A stretch of DNA of 17,539 nt. Origin: Bordetella parapertussis. Its GTDB lineage: Bacteria > Pseudomonadota > Gammaproteobacteria > Burkholderiales > Burkholderiaceae_C. A program made the translations under genes and the position numbers. The number at the start of each line of letters is the position of its first letter. Position 1 is the stretch's first letter. Under the pieces are notes generated by a model, which saw only the letters and a program-made list of their open reading frames with translations, did no database searches and had not been told where the DNA came from. Positions 16,990-17,539 of this stretch are shown piece after piece. The stretch covers positions 1 through 17,539 of the forward strand of contig CALQBT020000010.1 of the NCBI GenBank assembly GCA_943328885.2, in the 5' to 3' direction.

Positions 16990-17539
16990 TCAGTTGATCG
17001 CGGTGACGGCGGTGTAGGGAATCTTGCCGCTGCGTGCGAGATCGAGCGTCAGCGCGCCGCCGCTGGTGCTGATCGCCTGGACCTTGTCGCGCATCAGCGT
17101 GGTGCTGTCGACCGCATCGGCACCGCGACTGGCGTAGACCTGAAAGCTGTAGCCATCGGAAGGGCTGGCGCCGCTGCCGTTGGGCCAGTTGAAGCTGTGT
17201 TGACCGGCGCTCTGGGCACCTAGACTGAGCGAATCGACTTTCACGCCCGCCGCGTTGAGCACATCGATCCGGACCGCGTCGGCAGTGGCACTGACATCGA
17301 AGATGCCACCGGCTGCACCATTGGCTACCGAGATCAGCTTGCCCGGCAGCGTGACCTCACGACCCACCAAGGCCGCGCCCTGCAGCGCCTGCATCTGCAA
17401 CAAGCTGGTGTTGAGCCCGTTGACGCTGGTGTTCAGGCTCTGGATGCCACCGACGGTGCTGATCTGCGCCATCTGCGAAGTCATCTGCGCGTTGTCGACT
17501 GGGTTGAGAGGGTCCTGGTTCTTGAGCTGCGTGACGAGC
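16990..17539 (-). CDS. flgD: Flagellar hook capping protein FlgD (5' end outside window)
   Basis: FlgD caps the growing hook and guides polymerisation of FlgE. The reading frame is open to the right edge of the window, and 182 residues are visible. An internal ATG at 17484 is not the start, because the frame upstream encodes the conserved LVTQLKNQDPLNPVDNAQMT of FlgD. The rest shows the typical pattern: MAQISTVGGIQSLN, GREVTLPGKLISV, then a tudor/FnIII-like region with FNWPNGSG and DGYSFQVYASRG, and the C-terminal IPYTAVTAIN. It ends 100 nt before flgE, the expected neighbour. Confidence 0.95.
   Translation of the reverse strand, partial: LVTQLKNQDPLNPVDNAQMTSQMAQISTVGGIQSLNTSVNGLNTSLLQMQALQGAALVGREVTLPGKLISVANGAAGGIFDVSATADAVRIDVLNAAGVKVDSLSLGAQSAGQHSFNWPNGSGASPSDGYSFQVYASRGADAVDSTTLMRDKVQAISTSGGALTLDLARSGKIPYTAVTAIN

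Noticed and set aside
15690..16997. Long plus-strand frame opposite flgE (435 codons)
   Set aside because: It runs antisense through the well-supported flgE and has shadow-like composition (Asp/Arg/Gly/His-rich) with no recognisable domain.

Overview
This 17.5-kb window is GC-rich, densely coded chromosomal DNA. Gene content, the flgD-to-flgL order and the protein sequences (a YheS-type ABC-F protein, a short 629-residue FeoB) suggest a motile betaproteobacterium, most likely of the order Burkholderiales. That placement is inferred from family resemblance, not from a search. I see no tRNA, rRNA, CRISPR array, insertion sequence or prophage gene. No stretch longer than about 155 bases lacks a gene.

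Layout, left to right. (1) Bases 1-1369, plus strand: the 3' two thirds of a yheS-type ABC-F ATPase gene, with an unusual in-frame, palindrome-rich insertion next to the second nucleotide-binding domain. (2) Bases 1370-3912, plus strand: a ferrous-iron uptake operon. A likely Fur box overlapping a promoter is followed by feoA, feoB (GTG start, 4 nt after feoA) and a small one-helix membrane protein with a CxxCxxC motif. (3) Bases 3927-7938, minus strand: three signalling genes, namely an EAL-like/HDOD protein, an Hpt phosphotransfer protein and a REC-PAS-GGDEF-EAL response regulator. (4) Bases 7958-17539, minus strand: flagellar rod, ring, hook and hook-junction genes flgL, K, J, I, H, G, F, E and the 3' part of flgD, in the canonical order when read from right to left.

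How the parts fit. Genes 17539 to 3927 all point leftwards. The HDOD gene starts only 19 nt after flgL, so the signalling trio is probably the distal end of the flagellar operon. That would link flagellar gene expression to a phosphorelay (Hpt to REC) and to cyclic-di-GMP turnover (GGDEF/EAL). The flagellar operon and the iron operon converge with only 14 nt between their last genes.

Most of the window is ordinary. The points most worth a second look are the palindromic insertion in the ABC-F gene, the flagellum-linked signalling trio, the CxxCxxC membrane peptide behind feoB, and a hairpin between flgF and flgG that pairs fully only in the transcribed strand.
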